A DNA stretch of 25,780 nucleotides, from assembly GCA_047971685.1 (NCBI GenBank), contig JBKDZW010000068.1, positions 1-25,780 of the forward strand. Reading direction: 5' to 3'. Positions 17,171 through 25,189 of this stretch are shown here, piece by piece (the first letter of the stretch is position 1; each line of letters opens with the position of its first letter). The notes under the pieces are model-generated. The model searched no databases and was not told the origin of the DNA. It worked only from the letters and a program-made list of their open reading frames with translations. The translations under genes were made by a program, and so were the position numbers. This DNA comes from JAJXWB01 sp047971685 (GTDB taxonomy: Bacteria; Pseudomonadota; Alphaproteobacteria; Rhizobiales; Beijerinckiaceae).

Positions 17171-17194
17171 GTTGATCTGCATTTGCAGATTAAC
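17171..17194 (+). other. Near-perfect inverted repeat in the rseP-bamA gap
   Basis: GTTGATCTGC and GCAGATTAAC pair around ATTT, with a single G-T (G-U in RNA) mismatch. No T-run follows, so it is not an obvious terminator. It may be a protein-binding site or the first hairpin of a bamA leader RNA. Confidence 0.55.
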
Positions 17195-17218
17195 GTAAAC
17201 CGGATAGAAGCAACGTGC

Positions 17219-17244
17219 GGTCGAGCCTGAAAAAGGGCTCGACC
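17219..17244 (+). other. Second inverted repeat in the rseP-bamA gap
   Basis: GGTCGAGCC (17219-17227) pairs perfectly with GGCTCGACC (17236-17244) around an 8-base A-rich loop. The downstream bases AAGCAATATTG do not form a T-tract. It lies 85 bases before the bamA start. Confidence 0.6.
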
Positions 17245-17328
17245 AAGCAATATTGAAATGGCTGCGCGCTTTAGTCGTGCGCGGCCCGCCGCCAGAGGCG
17301 GTCGCAGGATAGAGCAGGGATCGGCGTA

Positions 17329-19890
17329 ATGCACCGTACGCAGGGATTTGGGGCCCGTTCGGGATTTGGGGCCCGCTCGGGATTTGGGGCCCGCTCGGGA
17401 TTTGGGGTCCGCTCGGCTATGACCAGCGCTTTGATCGGAACCCTGGTGGGGGCGGTCGGGTTTTCGGGCCTTGCACATGCGCAATCGATTACGGTTCAGG
17501 GCAACAGCCGCGTCGAGTCCGATGTCGTGCGTTCCTATTTCAACGGCTCCGACGCGGCCAGCGTCGCGGCCGGCGAGAAGGCGCTGCGTGAAAGCGGCTT
17601 GTTTTCCTCGGTGCGCGTGAGCCGTCACGGCTCCAGCGTGGTCGTGCGGGTCTCGGAAAACAACATCATCAATCGCGTCGCCTTCGAGGGCAACAGCAAG
17701 ATCAAGGGCGAGCAGCTTCTGCCCGAGATGCAATTGCGCTCGCGCGGGCCCTTCTCCGCCTCGGTCGCGTCCTCGGACGTCGAGCGAATCAAGGAAATCT
17801 ACAAGCGTTCCGGTCGCGCCGCCGCGCAGGTCAGCTATCGCACCGTGAATCTGCCCAATGGCCGCATCGATGTCGTCTATACGATCCACGAAGGCGACAA
17901 GACGGGCGTCAAATCCATCAATTTCACCGGCAATCATGCCTATTCGAGCGGCAAGCTGATCGGCCTGATGCAGACGACGGAAATGAACTTCCTGTCGTTC
18001 CTGAAGAATACCGACAATTACGATCCCGACCGCATCGCGTCCGATCTCGAACTGATCCGCCGCTATTATCTGAAGAACGGCTACGCCGACTTCCAGGTCG
18101 TCAGTAACGAGGCCCATTACGACGCGGCCCAGGGCGGCTACATCGTCAATATCGCTCTCCACGAGGGGCCGCAGTTCCGCGTGTCGCATGTGGGCGTGCA
18201 GTCGAACCTGCCCAACGTGCCCGGCGCATCGCTGATGCCGCTGGTGCGTCTGTCGGACGGCGAGATCTATAATGGCGATCAGGTGGAGAAAACGGTCGAG
18301 GCCCTGACCAAGGCGCTCGCCAGCCGCGGCTATGCCTTCGCGCAGGTGCGCCCGCTCGGCGCCCGCGACCAGGCCGCCCGGACCGTCAGCGTCGATTTCC
18401 AGATCGACGAAGGCCCGCGCGTCTATGTCGAGCGCATCAACCTGCGCGGCAACACCCGCACGCGCGATTACGTGGTGCGGCGAGAATTCGATATCGGCGA
18501 GGGCGACGCCTACAACCGCGTCCTGATCGACCGCGCCGAGCGCCGTCTGAACAGCCTTGGCTATTTCAAGAAGGTCCGCATCACCAACGAGCCGGGTTCC
18601 GCGCCCGACCGCGTGATCATCAATGTGGATGTCGAAGACCAGCCCACGGGCAATTTCTCGGTGTCGGGCGGCTATTCGACCTCCGATGGCTTCATCGCGG
18701 AAGTCTCCGTCAGCGAATCCAACTTCATGGGGCGCGGTCAATATGTCCGCGCCGCCGCCACCATCGGCCAGCGCACCAAAGGTCTCGAGTTCAACTTCAC
18801 CGAGCCCTATTTCATGGACATGCGCGTGGCGGTCGGTTTCGATCTTTACGTGAAGAAGAACACGAGGTCGAAATACAGCGTCTACAACACGACGACTGTT
18901 GGCGGCACGTTGCGCGCGGCGGTTCCGATCACCGACGAAATCACGTTTGCGCCGCGTTATTCGATCTATTCGACCTATCTGTCGATCCCGAACGATTATC
19001 AGCATCCCTACAACGACTGCTCCTATCCGCTTCCGGGCATCACGCCGGGGCCGGCGGGCTTCGGCTTCTGGCCGGCGAGCATCTTCCTGAACTGCGCCAA
19101 CAACGGCGAAGCCTCGATCGCCATCAAGGCGCAGCAGGGCACGACCATCACGTCGCTGTTCGGCTATACCCTGGCCTATTCGACGCTCGACAATCCCAAG
19201 AAGCCGACGGATGGCGTTTATGCCGCCATCAATCTCGACATTGCGGGCGCCGGCGGCGACTCGCGCTTCATCCGCACGACCGGCGACGCCCGCTACTATC
19301 GGGAAATCTTCGACAATGTCGTCGCATTCGCCCGTATCCAGGGCGGCGCCATGTCGGGCTTCGGCAGCTACAAGCTGCGTGTGACCGACCAGTTCAATCC
19401 CGGTCCTTCGCTGGTGCGCGGCTTCGCGCCGGGCGGCATTGGCCCGCGCGACATTTCCAACCCCTTCAACTGGCAGGGCAATTCGCTCGGCGGCTCGAAA
19501 TACCTCGGCGCCTCCATCGAAGCGCAATTCCCGATATGGGGCATGCCGCGCGAACTGGGCCTGAAGGGCGCGGTCTTTGCCGACGCCGGTACGGTCTGGG
19601 ACTACAGTGGCCGCACCCATTTCACCACCGCTCAGGACGTGTTCCTTTATGGCGGCAATCCGGCTTTGGCGTCGACGGGCTGCGTTGCGGCCTATTCCGC
19701 GCCCTGGTATGGTCCGGGCACCTGCTTGCAGGTCGGCGGCGACACGACGAAGATCCGCACCTCGATCGGCGCCTCGCTGCTCTGGGATTCGCCGATGGGT
19801 CCGATTCGCTTCGATTTCGCCAAGGCTTTATCCAAGTCGCCTTACGATCAGACGCAATTCTTCCGCTTCTCGGGCGGCGGCAGCTTCTGA
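17329..19890 (+). CDS. bamA: Outer-membrane protein assembly factor BamA
   Basis: Core of the beta-barrel assembly machine, which folds porins into the outer membrane. The 853-residue protein has five POTRA repeats from about residue 55 to 430, then an Omp85 barrel. The barrel includes the lid-loop motif SLVRGFAPGGIGPRD and ends in the required C-terminal Phe (FRFSGGGSF). The start is ATG 17329, with AGGGA about 12 bases upstream. Before the hydrophobic signal segment (ALIGTLVGAVGFSGLAHA, cleavage after AHA near residue 51) lie four repeats of GFG(A/V)RS, residues 6-29. A second Met at residue 31 (17419) would begin a normal signal peptide but has no Shine-Dalgarno. The only four cysteines (564, 589, 785, 799) lie in predicted surface loops. 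A terminator follows 20 bases after the stop. Confidence 0.96.
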   Translation: MHRTQGFGARSGFGARSGFGARSGFGVRSAMTSALIGTLVGAVGFSGLAHAQSITVQGNSRVESDVVRSYFNGSDAASVAAGEKALRESGLFSSVRVSRHGSSVVVRVSENNIINRVAFEGNSKIKGEQLLPEMQLRSRGPFSASVASSDVERIKEIYKRSGRAAAQVSYRTVNLPNGRIDVVYTIHEGDKTGVKSINFTGNHAYSSGKLIGLMQTTEMNFLSFLKNTDNYDPDRIASDLELIRRYYLKNGYADFQVVSNEAHYDAAQGGYIVNIALHEGPQFRVSHVGVQSNLPNVPGASLMPLVRLSDGEIYNGDQVEKTVEALTKALASRGYAFAQVRPLGARDQAARTVSVDFQIDEGPRVYVERINLRGNTRTRDYVVRREFDIGEGDAYNRVLIDRAERRLNSLGYFKKVRITNEPGSAPDRVIINVDVEDQPTGNFSVSGGYSTSDGFIAEVSVSESNFMGRGQYVRAAATIGQRTKGLEFNFTEPYFMDMRVAVGFDLYVKKNTRSKYSVYNTTTVGGTLRAAVPITDEITFAPRYSIYSTYLSIPNDYQHPYNDCSYPLPGITPGPAGFGFWPASIFLNCANNGEASIAIKAQQGTTITSLFGYTLAYSTLDNPKKPTDGVYAAINLDIAGAGGDSRFIRTTGDARYYREIFDNVVAFARIQGGAMSGFGSYKLRVTDQFNPGPSLVRGFAPGGIGPRDISNPFNWQGNSLGGSKYLGASIEAQFPIWGMPRELGLKGAVFADAGTVWDYSGRTHFTTAQDVFLYGGNPALASTGCVAAYSAPWYGPGTCLQVGGDTTKIRTSIGASLLWDSPMGPIRFDFAKALSKSPYDQTQFFRFSGGGSF
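17344..17415 (+). repeat. Four tandem 18-bp repeats inside the bamA N-terminus
   Basis: GGATTTGGGGCCCGCTCG occurs in four head-to-tail copies (17344, 17362, 17380, 17398). Copies two and three are identical, and copies one and four differ by one base each. The period is a multiple of three, so it adds GFGARS units in frame. Confidence 0.95.
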
Positions 19891-19909
19891 GTTCTGCCTG
19901 ACAGACAAG

Positions 19910-19938
19910 AACGGCCCCTTCGGGGGCCGTTTTCGTTT
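19910..19938 (+). terminator. Rho-independent terminator of bamA
   Basis: AACGGCCCC (19910-19918) pairs with GGGGCCGTT (19923-19931) around a TTCG tetraloop, followed by TTCGTTT. This stable hairpin begins 20 bases after the bamA stop and separates it from the lpx operon. Confidence 0.9.
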
Positions 19939-19962
19939 GGCGCCCATTCGGACCGATGCCGT

Positions 19963-19990
19963 TTGCCTGGATAAGGGGCGGGTCTATAAA
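19963..19990 (+). promoter_or_regulatory. Candidate sigma70-type promoter of the lpxD-fabZ-lpxA-lpxB operon
   Basis: TTGCCT (19963-19968) and TATAAA (19985-19990) are 16 bases apart, with four and five consensus matches. They sit just after the bamA terminator and 37 bases before the lpxD start, exactly where a new transcription unit needs a promoter. Confidence 0.55.
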
Positions 19991-20027
19991 AGCTGACCGC
20001 CAATGGCGGAAAGGCCTGGCGGACGGA

Positions 20028-21077
20028 ATGAGCGAGCCCTTTTTCTTTTCCCTGTCGAGCGCGCCGACGGTTGGCGATCTCGCTTTGATCGTCGATGCGC
20101 AATTCGACGCGCGCTTCGCTGCGCGCCGCATCGAGGGGTTGGCGGCGCTGGAGCGCGCCGGTTCGCACGATCTCGCCTATTACGACAATCCGCGCTACGC
20201 GCAGGCGCTTGCCGCGACCCGCGCGGGCGCCTGCCTGGTGCGTCCGGCGCTCGTCGGGCGTGTGCCTGAAAATGTTGCAGCGCTTGTTGTCGACGAGCCA
20301 TATCGCGCTTTTGCGCGGCTGGCGGCTCGCCTCGTGCCCGACAGTTTGCGTGCGGCGCCTATTTTCGCGCAAGGCGTCGCTGCGCAGGCCCATGTGCATC
20401 CGCAGGCCCGTCTCGAGCCCGGCGTCGATGTCGCGCCAGGCGCCGTCATCGGATCTGGCGCGGAAATTGGCGCGGGCACGCAGGTCGGCGCGAATGTCGT
20501 CATCGGCGCGGATGTGCGCATCGGCCGCGATTGCGCGATCGGCGCGGGCTCCACCCTGAGCTGCGCCTTGCTCGGCGACCGCGTGATTCTGCACGCGGGC
20601 GTGCGCATCGGACAGGATGGTTTCGGCTTTGCGCTGGGGCGCAGCGGCCATCTCAAGGTGCCGCAGCTCGGCCGCGTCATCGTGCAGGACGATGTCGAGA
20701 TCGGCGCAGGCAGCGCGCTCGATCGCGGCGCCACGCGCGACACCATCGTCGGCGAGGGGACCAAGATCGATAATCTCGTGCAGATCGGCCACAATGTCGT
20801 GGTCGGCCGTCATTGCGTGATCGTTGCGCAGGTCGGCATAGCCGGCTCGACCGAACTTGGCGATTTCGTCATGGTCGGCGGGCAGAGCGGCGTCGCGGGC
20901 CATCTGCATATCGGCGCAGGCGCGCGAATAGCGGCGCAATCGGGCGTCATGCGCGATGTCGCGCCCGGCGCCAGCGTCGGCGGAACGCCCGCGCGGGATC
21001 TGCGCCTGTTTCTCAAGGGCGCCGCGCGCGAACGCCGCGCAGGCGCGCACAAGGATGCAAACAAGACGCGCAAATGA
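20028..21077 (+). CDS. lpxD: UDP-3-O-(3-hydroxyacyl)glucosamine N-acyltransferase
   Basis: Third step of lipid A synthesis: adds a second hydroxyacyl chain from acyl carrier protein to the sugar nitrogen. From the ATG at 20028 the protein is 349 residues (E. coli 341). An N-terminal uridine-binding domain spans about 1-115. A left-handed beta-helix of hexapeptide repeats follows (VHPQARLEPGVDVAPGAVIG and onward). The catalytic His is His255 in LVQIGHNVVVG, with a second conserved His at 262. The in-frame ATG at 19956 lies upstream of the candidate promoter, so I reject it. It is the first gene of lpxD-fabZ-lpxA-lpxB. Confidence 0.95.
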   Translation: MSEPFFFSLSSAPTVGDLALIVDAQFDARFAARRIEGLAALERAGSHDLAYYDNPRYAQALAATRAGACLVRPALVGRVPENVAALVVDEPYRAFARLAARLVPDSLRAAPIFAQGVAAQAHVHPQARLEPGVDVAPGAVIGSGAEIGAGTQVGANVVIGADVRIGRDCAIGAGSTLSCALLGDRVILHAGVRIGQDGFGFALGRSGHLKVPQLGRVIVQDDVEIGAGSALDRGATRDTIVGEGTKIDNLVQIGHNVVVGRHCVIVAQVGIAGSTELGDFVMVGGQSGVAGHLHIGAGARIAAQSGVMRDVAPGASVGGTPARDLRLFLKGAARERRAGAHKDANKTRK

Positions 21078-21108
21078 TTGCGCGCTAAACGCAAGCGGAG
21101 ACGAGAAC

Positions 21109-21582
21109 GTGACGAGCCAGCCGGCGCCAAAACAACTCGAGGCCTTCGACATCCAGAAGATTCTGGCCTCGCTTCCCCATCGCTATCCGTTTCTGCTTGT
21201 CGACCGCATCGTCGAGATCGACGGCGACCAGTCCTGCATCGGCATCAAGAACGTCACGATCAACGAGCCGCAGTTTCAGGGGCATTTTCCCGAGCGCCCC
21301 GTACATCCCGGCGTGCTCATCATCGAAGGCATGGCCCAGACGGCGGGCGCCATCTGCATCCAGGCGCATGGCAAGGGCGAAAAGCCCAGCCTCGTCTATT
21401 TCATGACCATCGACAAAGCAAAGTTCCGCAAGCCCGTGCTGCCGGGCGACCGCCTCGAATATCACATGAAAAAACTCAACCAGCGCCGCAACATGTGGTG
21501 GTATTCCGGTCGCGCCATGGTCGATGGCCAATTGGTCTGCGAGGCCGAAATCAGCGCGATGCTCGCGCCGCCGACCGCCTGA
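21109..21582 (+). CDS. fabZ: 3-Hydroxyacyl-[acyl-carrier-protein] dehydratase FabZ
   Basis: Dehydrates 3-hydroxyacyl-ACP in fatty-acid elongation. It competes for the same 3-hydroxyacyl-ACP pool that LpxA and LpxD use, which explains its place in the operon. From a GTG start, with GCGGAG nine bases upstream, the protein is 157 residues (E. coli 151). The hot-dog-fold motifs are PHRYPFLLVDRI and GHFPERPVHPGVLIIEGMAQ. Catalytic His59 and Glu73 are 14 residues apart, as in E. coli (54 and 68). The open frame upstream to 20956 is the lpxD region read in another frame. Confidence 0.96.
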   Translation: MTSQPAPKQLEAFDIQKILASLPHRYPFLLVDRIVEIDGDQSCIGIKNVTINEPQFQGHFPERPVHPGVLIIEGMAQTAGAICIQAHGKGEKPSLVYFMTIDKAKFRKPVLPGDRLEYHMKKLNQRRNMWWYSGRAMVDGQLVCEAEISAMLAPPTA

Positions 21583-21596
21583 GTTTCCGGCGCGCG

Positions 21597-22391
21597 ATGG
21601 GCGATCTTCATCCCACCGCCATTGTCGCTGCGGGCGCGCGGCTTTCCGCCGGCGTAAAGATCGGGCCGTTCTGCACGATCGGGGCCGATGTCGAGCTGGA
21701 CGAGGACGTTGAACTCGTCTCGCACGTCGTCCTTGCGGGGCGCACGACCATCGGCGCGCGCACGAAAATCCATCCCTTCGCCGCACTGGGCTCTGCGCCG
21801 CAGGATCTCAAATATCGCGGCGAGGATTCAACGCTTCGCATCGGCGCCGATTGCATCGTTCGCGAGGGCGTCACCGCCAATACCGGCACGGCGGGGGGCG
21901 GCATGACGACGATTGTCGGCGACCGCTGCGTTCTGCTTGCCCAGGCCCATGTCGGCCACGATTCCCGCATCGGCGACGATGTGATCCTGTCCAACAACGT
22001 GATGATCGCGGGCCATGTGCGCATCGGCGATTTCGCCATTCTCAGCGGCGGCGTCGCCGTTCATCAATTTTCGCGTATCGGCGCGCACGCCTTCATTGGC
22101 GGGCTCTCGGGGCTTGAGGGCGATCTTGCGCCCTATGGCCTTGCGTTCGGCAATCGCGCGCATCTGGCCGGCCTCAATCTCGTCGGCCTTCGTCGCCGCA
22201 ATTTTTCCCGCCAGACCATCGCCAGTCTGCAAGCCGCCTATCGCCTGATCTTCGAGGGCAAGGCGTCTTTTGCCGCGCGTATTGCGGAGGCCGAACGAAC
22301 GCTCGGCGAGGACGAGCATGTTGCAGCGCTCGTCGCCTTCTTGCGAGAGGTCGGCGACCGCCCGCTCTGCAAGCCGCGCGACGGCGCGTGA
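21597..22391 (+). CDS. lpxA: UDP-N-acetylglucosamine O-acyltransferase
   Basis: First step of lipid A synthesis: transfers a 3-hydroxyacyl chain from ACP to UDP-GlcNAc. From the ATG at 21597, 14 bases after fabZ, the protein is 264 residues (E. coli 262). It has hexapeptide-repeat beta-helix turns (VKIGPFCTIGADVELDEDV) and catalytic His121 in LAQAHVGHDS. The active-site loop AVHQFSRIGAHAFIGGLSG follows, then the C-terminal helical domain (GLRRRNFSRQTIASL). Gly169 aligns with E. coli Gly173, the hydrocarbon ruler, so a long (about C14) hydroxyacyl chain is predicted. The Shine-Dalgarno is weak; coupling to fabZ translation is likely. Confidence 0.95.
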   Translation: MGDLHPTAIVAAGARLSAGVKIGPFCTIGADVELDEDVELVSHVVLAGRTTIGARTKIHPFAALGSAPQDLKYRGEDSTLRIGADCIVREGVTANTGTAGGGMTTIVGDRCVLLAQAHVGHDSRIGDDVILSNNVMIAGHVRIGDFAILSGGVAVHQFSRIGAHAFIGGLSGLEGDLAPYGLAFGNRAHLAGLNLVGLRRRNFSRQTIASLQAAYRLIFEGKASFAARIAEAERTLGEDEHVAALVAFLREVGDRPLCKPRDGA

Positions 22392-22406
22392 AGGACCGGG
22401 TGAAAG

Positions 22407-23582
22407 ATGCGCATCTGTCTCGTCGCGGGTGAAAAATCCGGCGATCTCCTGGGCGCGAAGCTGAGGGCCGGGCTGCGCCGTCTTGCGCCCGATGCGCATG
22501 TCGAGGGGCTCGGCGGCGACGCGATGGCGGGGGAAGGGCTGGTCAGCCTCTTTCCGCTGGAGGAAATCGCGGTCATGGGCTTCGTCTCGGTCGCAGCGCG
22601 CCTGCCGCAGCTTTTGGCGCGCATCGAGGAAACCGCGCGCGCAATCGTTGCGGCAAGACCGGACGTGCTCGTTCTCATCGACAGCCCGGATTTCACGCAC
22701 AGGGTGGCGAAGAAGGTGCGCGCGCGCGCGCCGGAAATCCCCATCGTCGATTATGTCAGCCCGTCGGTCTGGGCGTGGCGGCCGGGCAGGGCGGCAAAAA
22801 TGCGCGCCTATGTCGATCGCGTGCTCGCGCTCTTTCCCTTCGAGCCGGCCGCGCACGAAAGGCTCGGCGGCCCGCCCTGCGTTTTCGTCGGCCATCCCCT
22901 GGTCGAACATCTCGATGAATTGCGCCCGAATGCGGAAGAAGCGCGCGCGCGCGAAAACGATCCCGCGGTCTTTTTGCTGATGCCTGGTTCGCGACGCTCG
23001 GAGATCGAGCGGCTGATGCCGGTGTTCGGGCAGGCGCTGCATCGCGTTGCGCAACATGGGCGGCGCATGGAGGCGATCCTGCCGGCGGTCTCGCATCTGG
23101 AAGGCGCAATTCGCGAGGAATTGCGCTCGTGGCCGTACAAGCCGCAGGTGGTGTTGGGCGAGCGCGAAAAACTGGCGGCCTTCAGGCGCGCGCGCACAGC
23201 GCTCGTCGCCTCGGGCACAGCCACGCTCGAACTGGCGCTTGCCGGCGTGCCCATGGTCGTCGCCTACAAGGTTTCGGCGATCGAAGGGCTCGCCAAATAT
23301 TTCATCAACGTCAATTCGGTCGTGCTCGCCAATCTCGTGCTGGCCGAAAATGTCGTTCCCGAATTCCTGCAAGGCGAGTGCAACGAGACCGTCTTGTCGC
23401 AGGCGCTCGCGCCGCTGTTCACGCAAGGCGCCGGGCGTGACAGGCAGCTTGCCGCCTTCCGCACTATCGACCGCTTCCTGACGCCTGAAAGCGGCGAGCC
23501 GCCCAGCCTTGCGGCGGCGCGCAATATTCTGGAAGTCGCCCAACAAAAAACCCGGCCGCAAGGGCCGGGTCGATTGCTGTAA
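22407..23582 (+). CDS. lpxB: Lipid-A-disaccharide synthase
   Basis: Glycosyltransferase (GT19) joining UDP-2,3-diacylglucosamine and lipid X into the lipid A disaccharide at the inner membrane. The protein is 391 residues (E. coli 382). It starts MRICLVAGEKSGDLLGAKL, has the GLGGDAMAGEGL and VLIDSPDFTHRVAKK blocks, YVSPSVWAWRPGRAAKM, the donor-site LMPGSRRSEIERL, and SGTATLELALAGVPMVVAYK near the C-terminus. GACCGGGTGAAAG just upstream gives a weak ribosome-binding site. It begins only 15 bases after lpxA, leaving no room for lpxI. Its last eleven or so codons overlap the terminator of the convergent porin gene. Confidence 0.96.
   Translation: MRICLVAGEKSGDLLGAKLRAGLRRLAPDAHVEGLGGDAMAGEGLVSLFPLEEIAVMGFVSVAARLPQLLARIEETARAIVAARPDVLVLIDSPDFTHRVAKKVRARAPEIPIVDYVSPSVWAWRPGRAAKMRAYVDRVLALFPFEPAAHERLGGPPCVFVGHPLVEHLDELRPNAEEARARENDPAVFLLMPGSRRSEIERLMPVFGQALHRVAQHGRRMEAILPAVSHLEGAIREELRSWPYKPQVVLGEREKLAAFRRARTALVASGTATLELALAGVPMVVAYKVSAIEGLAKYFINVNSVVLANLVLAENVVPEFLQGECNETVLSQALAPLFTQGAGRDRQLAAFRTIDRFLTPESGEPPSLAAARNILEVAQQKTRPQGPGRLL
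23541..23570 (-). terminator. Rho-independent terminator of the porin gene, inside lpxB
   Basis: On the minus strand ACCCGGCC and GGCCGGGT form an 8-bp stem around CTTGC, followed by TTTTTTGTTG. It begins 24 bases after the porin stop. On the plus strand the same hairpin has A's in front and no T-run behind, so it acts on the porin, though a plus-strand transcript would also fold it. Confidence 0.88.
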
Positions 23583-23593
23583 GCCGATAGCTG

Positions 23594-25189
23594 TCAGAAC
23601 TGACGCATCGCGCGCACCCGCAGGCGGTAGAGATCGGCCTGGCTCTTGAAGGCGGGCATGCCGGACGACAGCAGCACCGCATCCGAAGCAAGACCGACCG
23701 GACGGCTGGTGATGCCGTGCTGCCAGGTGAATTCCGTGCCGAGCTCGAAGCCCTTGACGGGGTTCCACATCAGGCCGGCGGCGAGCTGGACTTCCTTGTA
23801 ATTGGTCACGCCGACGCCGGAGATCGTCGAACCGACGGACAGCGCGCCCGGAACGGGATTGAGCGAGGCGTTGGAATAATTGACCTGATAGTAATTGGCC
23901 GTGAGCGTCGAGCTGACGGTCGGGGTCCAGAAATGGCGCAGGGCGCCGACGACCGCAAACGACTTCGACATGTCGCAGGCGCCGCTATAGGTCCACACGC
24001 AATCCGATTCGAGCGAACCGCCGTGCCAGCCGATGCCCGAGGACATGCGCCCGGCGCCGATGCCATAGGCCGTGCTGGAATAGACGCCGCCGTTGTAGGA
24101 GAGGTTGGAGCCGTCGACATAACCGATCGCGCCGCGCGCGTAGGTCGCCTGCAACCACAACACGTCGCCCGGGGCCAGCATGTCCAGATTGAACTTCACG
24201 CCGGCCTGGATGGCGTAGCCGATCTTGTCGCTCTGGTTCAGCATGATGTTGGCCGGAACCGGGGGAACCGCGCCGGGGAACAGGCCCGCGACATTGTAAA
24301 GGCCCGCGCCGACGCGATGCACCGCGCCCGACAATTGCGCCGAGCCCCAGGGCTGATCGATGCGCAGATTGGCCACGATGTCGGGCATGCGCGTGCCCAG
24401 GAACTGGGACATCGGGGCGCCGGCGATAAGGCCATTGTTGTAGGCGACGACATTGCCGGCCGCCGCGCGGTGCGAAACCGCGTCTTCGATCGACAGCGTG
24501 CCGGAGACGCCGCCGGCGAACACCATGGTGTAGGCGAGCGCATTGACGGTCTGGACAGAGCCGCGCATGCCGGAATAGCCGACGGCGTTGCCGTAGAAGT
24601 CGAACATCGAGGACACGCGGCCCATGGTCAGGCCGGCGAACTGGATGAAGGCCTTGTCGAGAAGCGTGGATTCGCGCGCCGCCAGGGTGCCGAGGTTGGG
24701 CTGGCCGAGAAAGGCGTTGGAGAGCGAACCCGTATTGGCGGTCGCGCCCGAGCCGAAATAGGAGGACACGCGGATGAAGGCGCGGACCGTGCCCCAGGGC
24801 GATTGGGTGCGCGCATCGAGTTCGACGCGCCCCTCGGCGTTCCAGCCGACCGCATCGCGCGATTGGGAGGGCCAATAGGCGGGGATGTAGCCGCCTGCGG
24901 GCGCAAAGGTCGCCAGATTGACGGCGGCGACGGCGCTGGCGGTGTTCAGGTTGGGCAGATTGACGCGATAGCCGGTGTTGGACGCGGCGATTTCCGTCTT
25001 TACCATGCCGCCGATGCGCAGGCAGGTGTCGGTGCCGGGAATATAGAAAAATCCGGCGCCGTAGGCGTCGCAGATCTTGACGTATTGTACGGGCGCGGCC
25101 TTGCGTGTCGGCAAGTCGGCGGCATGGCCGGCCGAAACGGTGGCCAGCGTCGCAGCGCATCCCAGAAGCATCAACTTATAGTTGTACAT
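23594..25189 (-). CDS. Alphaproteobacterial porin (Porin_2 family)
   Basis: Outer-membrane beta-barrel pore for small solutes. The 531-residue precursor has a signal peptide of 23 residues (cleavage after SAGHA). The mature start ADLPTRKAAPVQYVKICDAY and the following GAGFFYIPGTDTCLRIGG are the hallmark of this porin family in Hyphomicrobiales (Brucella Omp2b, Rhodopseudomonas and Bradyrhizobium porins). The body is rich in Gly, Asn, Ser and aromatic residues with alternating strands, and ends in Phe (RLRVRAMRQF), as expected for BAM substrates. Cysteine pairs in the first strand region and in SDCVWTYSGACDMSK may form disulfides. GGAAA lies seven bases before the ATG. It is convergent with lpxB and has a long AT-rich upstream region. 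Confidence 0.94.
   Translation of the reverse strand: MYNYKLMLLGCAATLATVSAGHAADLPTRKAAPVQYVKICDAYGAGFFYIPGTDTCLRIGGMVKTEIAASNTGYRVNLPNLNTASAVAAVNLATFAPAGGYIPAYWPSQSRDAVGWNAEGRVELDARTQSPWGTVRAFIRVSSYFGSGATANTGSLSNAFLGQPNLGTLAARESTLLDKAFIQFAGLTMGRVSSMFDFYGNAVGYSGMRGSVQTVNALAYTMVFAGGVSGTLSIEDAVSHRAAAGNVVAYNNGLIAGAPMSQFLGTRMPDIVANLRIDQPWGSAQLSGAVHRVGAGLYNVAGLFPGAVPPVPANIMLNQSDKIGYAIQAGVKFNLDMLAPGDVLWLQATYARGAIGYVDGSNLSYNGGVYSSTAYGIGAGRMSSGIGWHGGSLESDCVWTYSGACDMSKSFAVVGALRHFWTPTVSSTLTANYYQVNYSNASLNPVPGALSVGSTISGVGVTNYKEVQLAAGLMWNPVKGFELGTEFTWQHGITSRPVGLASDAVLLSSGMPAFKSQADLYRLRVRAMRQF

Noticed and set aside
16921..19620. An 899-codon open frame on the minus strand opposite bamA and the end of rseP
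   Set aside because: bamA and rseP are certain on the plus strand. The antisense product is a low-complexity His/Asp/Arg/Gly-rich shadow typical of high-GC coding DNA, and resembles no family.
21828..23768. A 646-codon minus-strand open frame opposite lpxA-lpxB
   Set aside because: It crosses two certain plus-strand genes and the porin terminator; composition is that of an antisense shadow.
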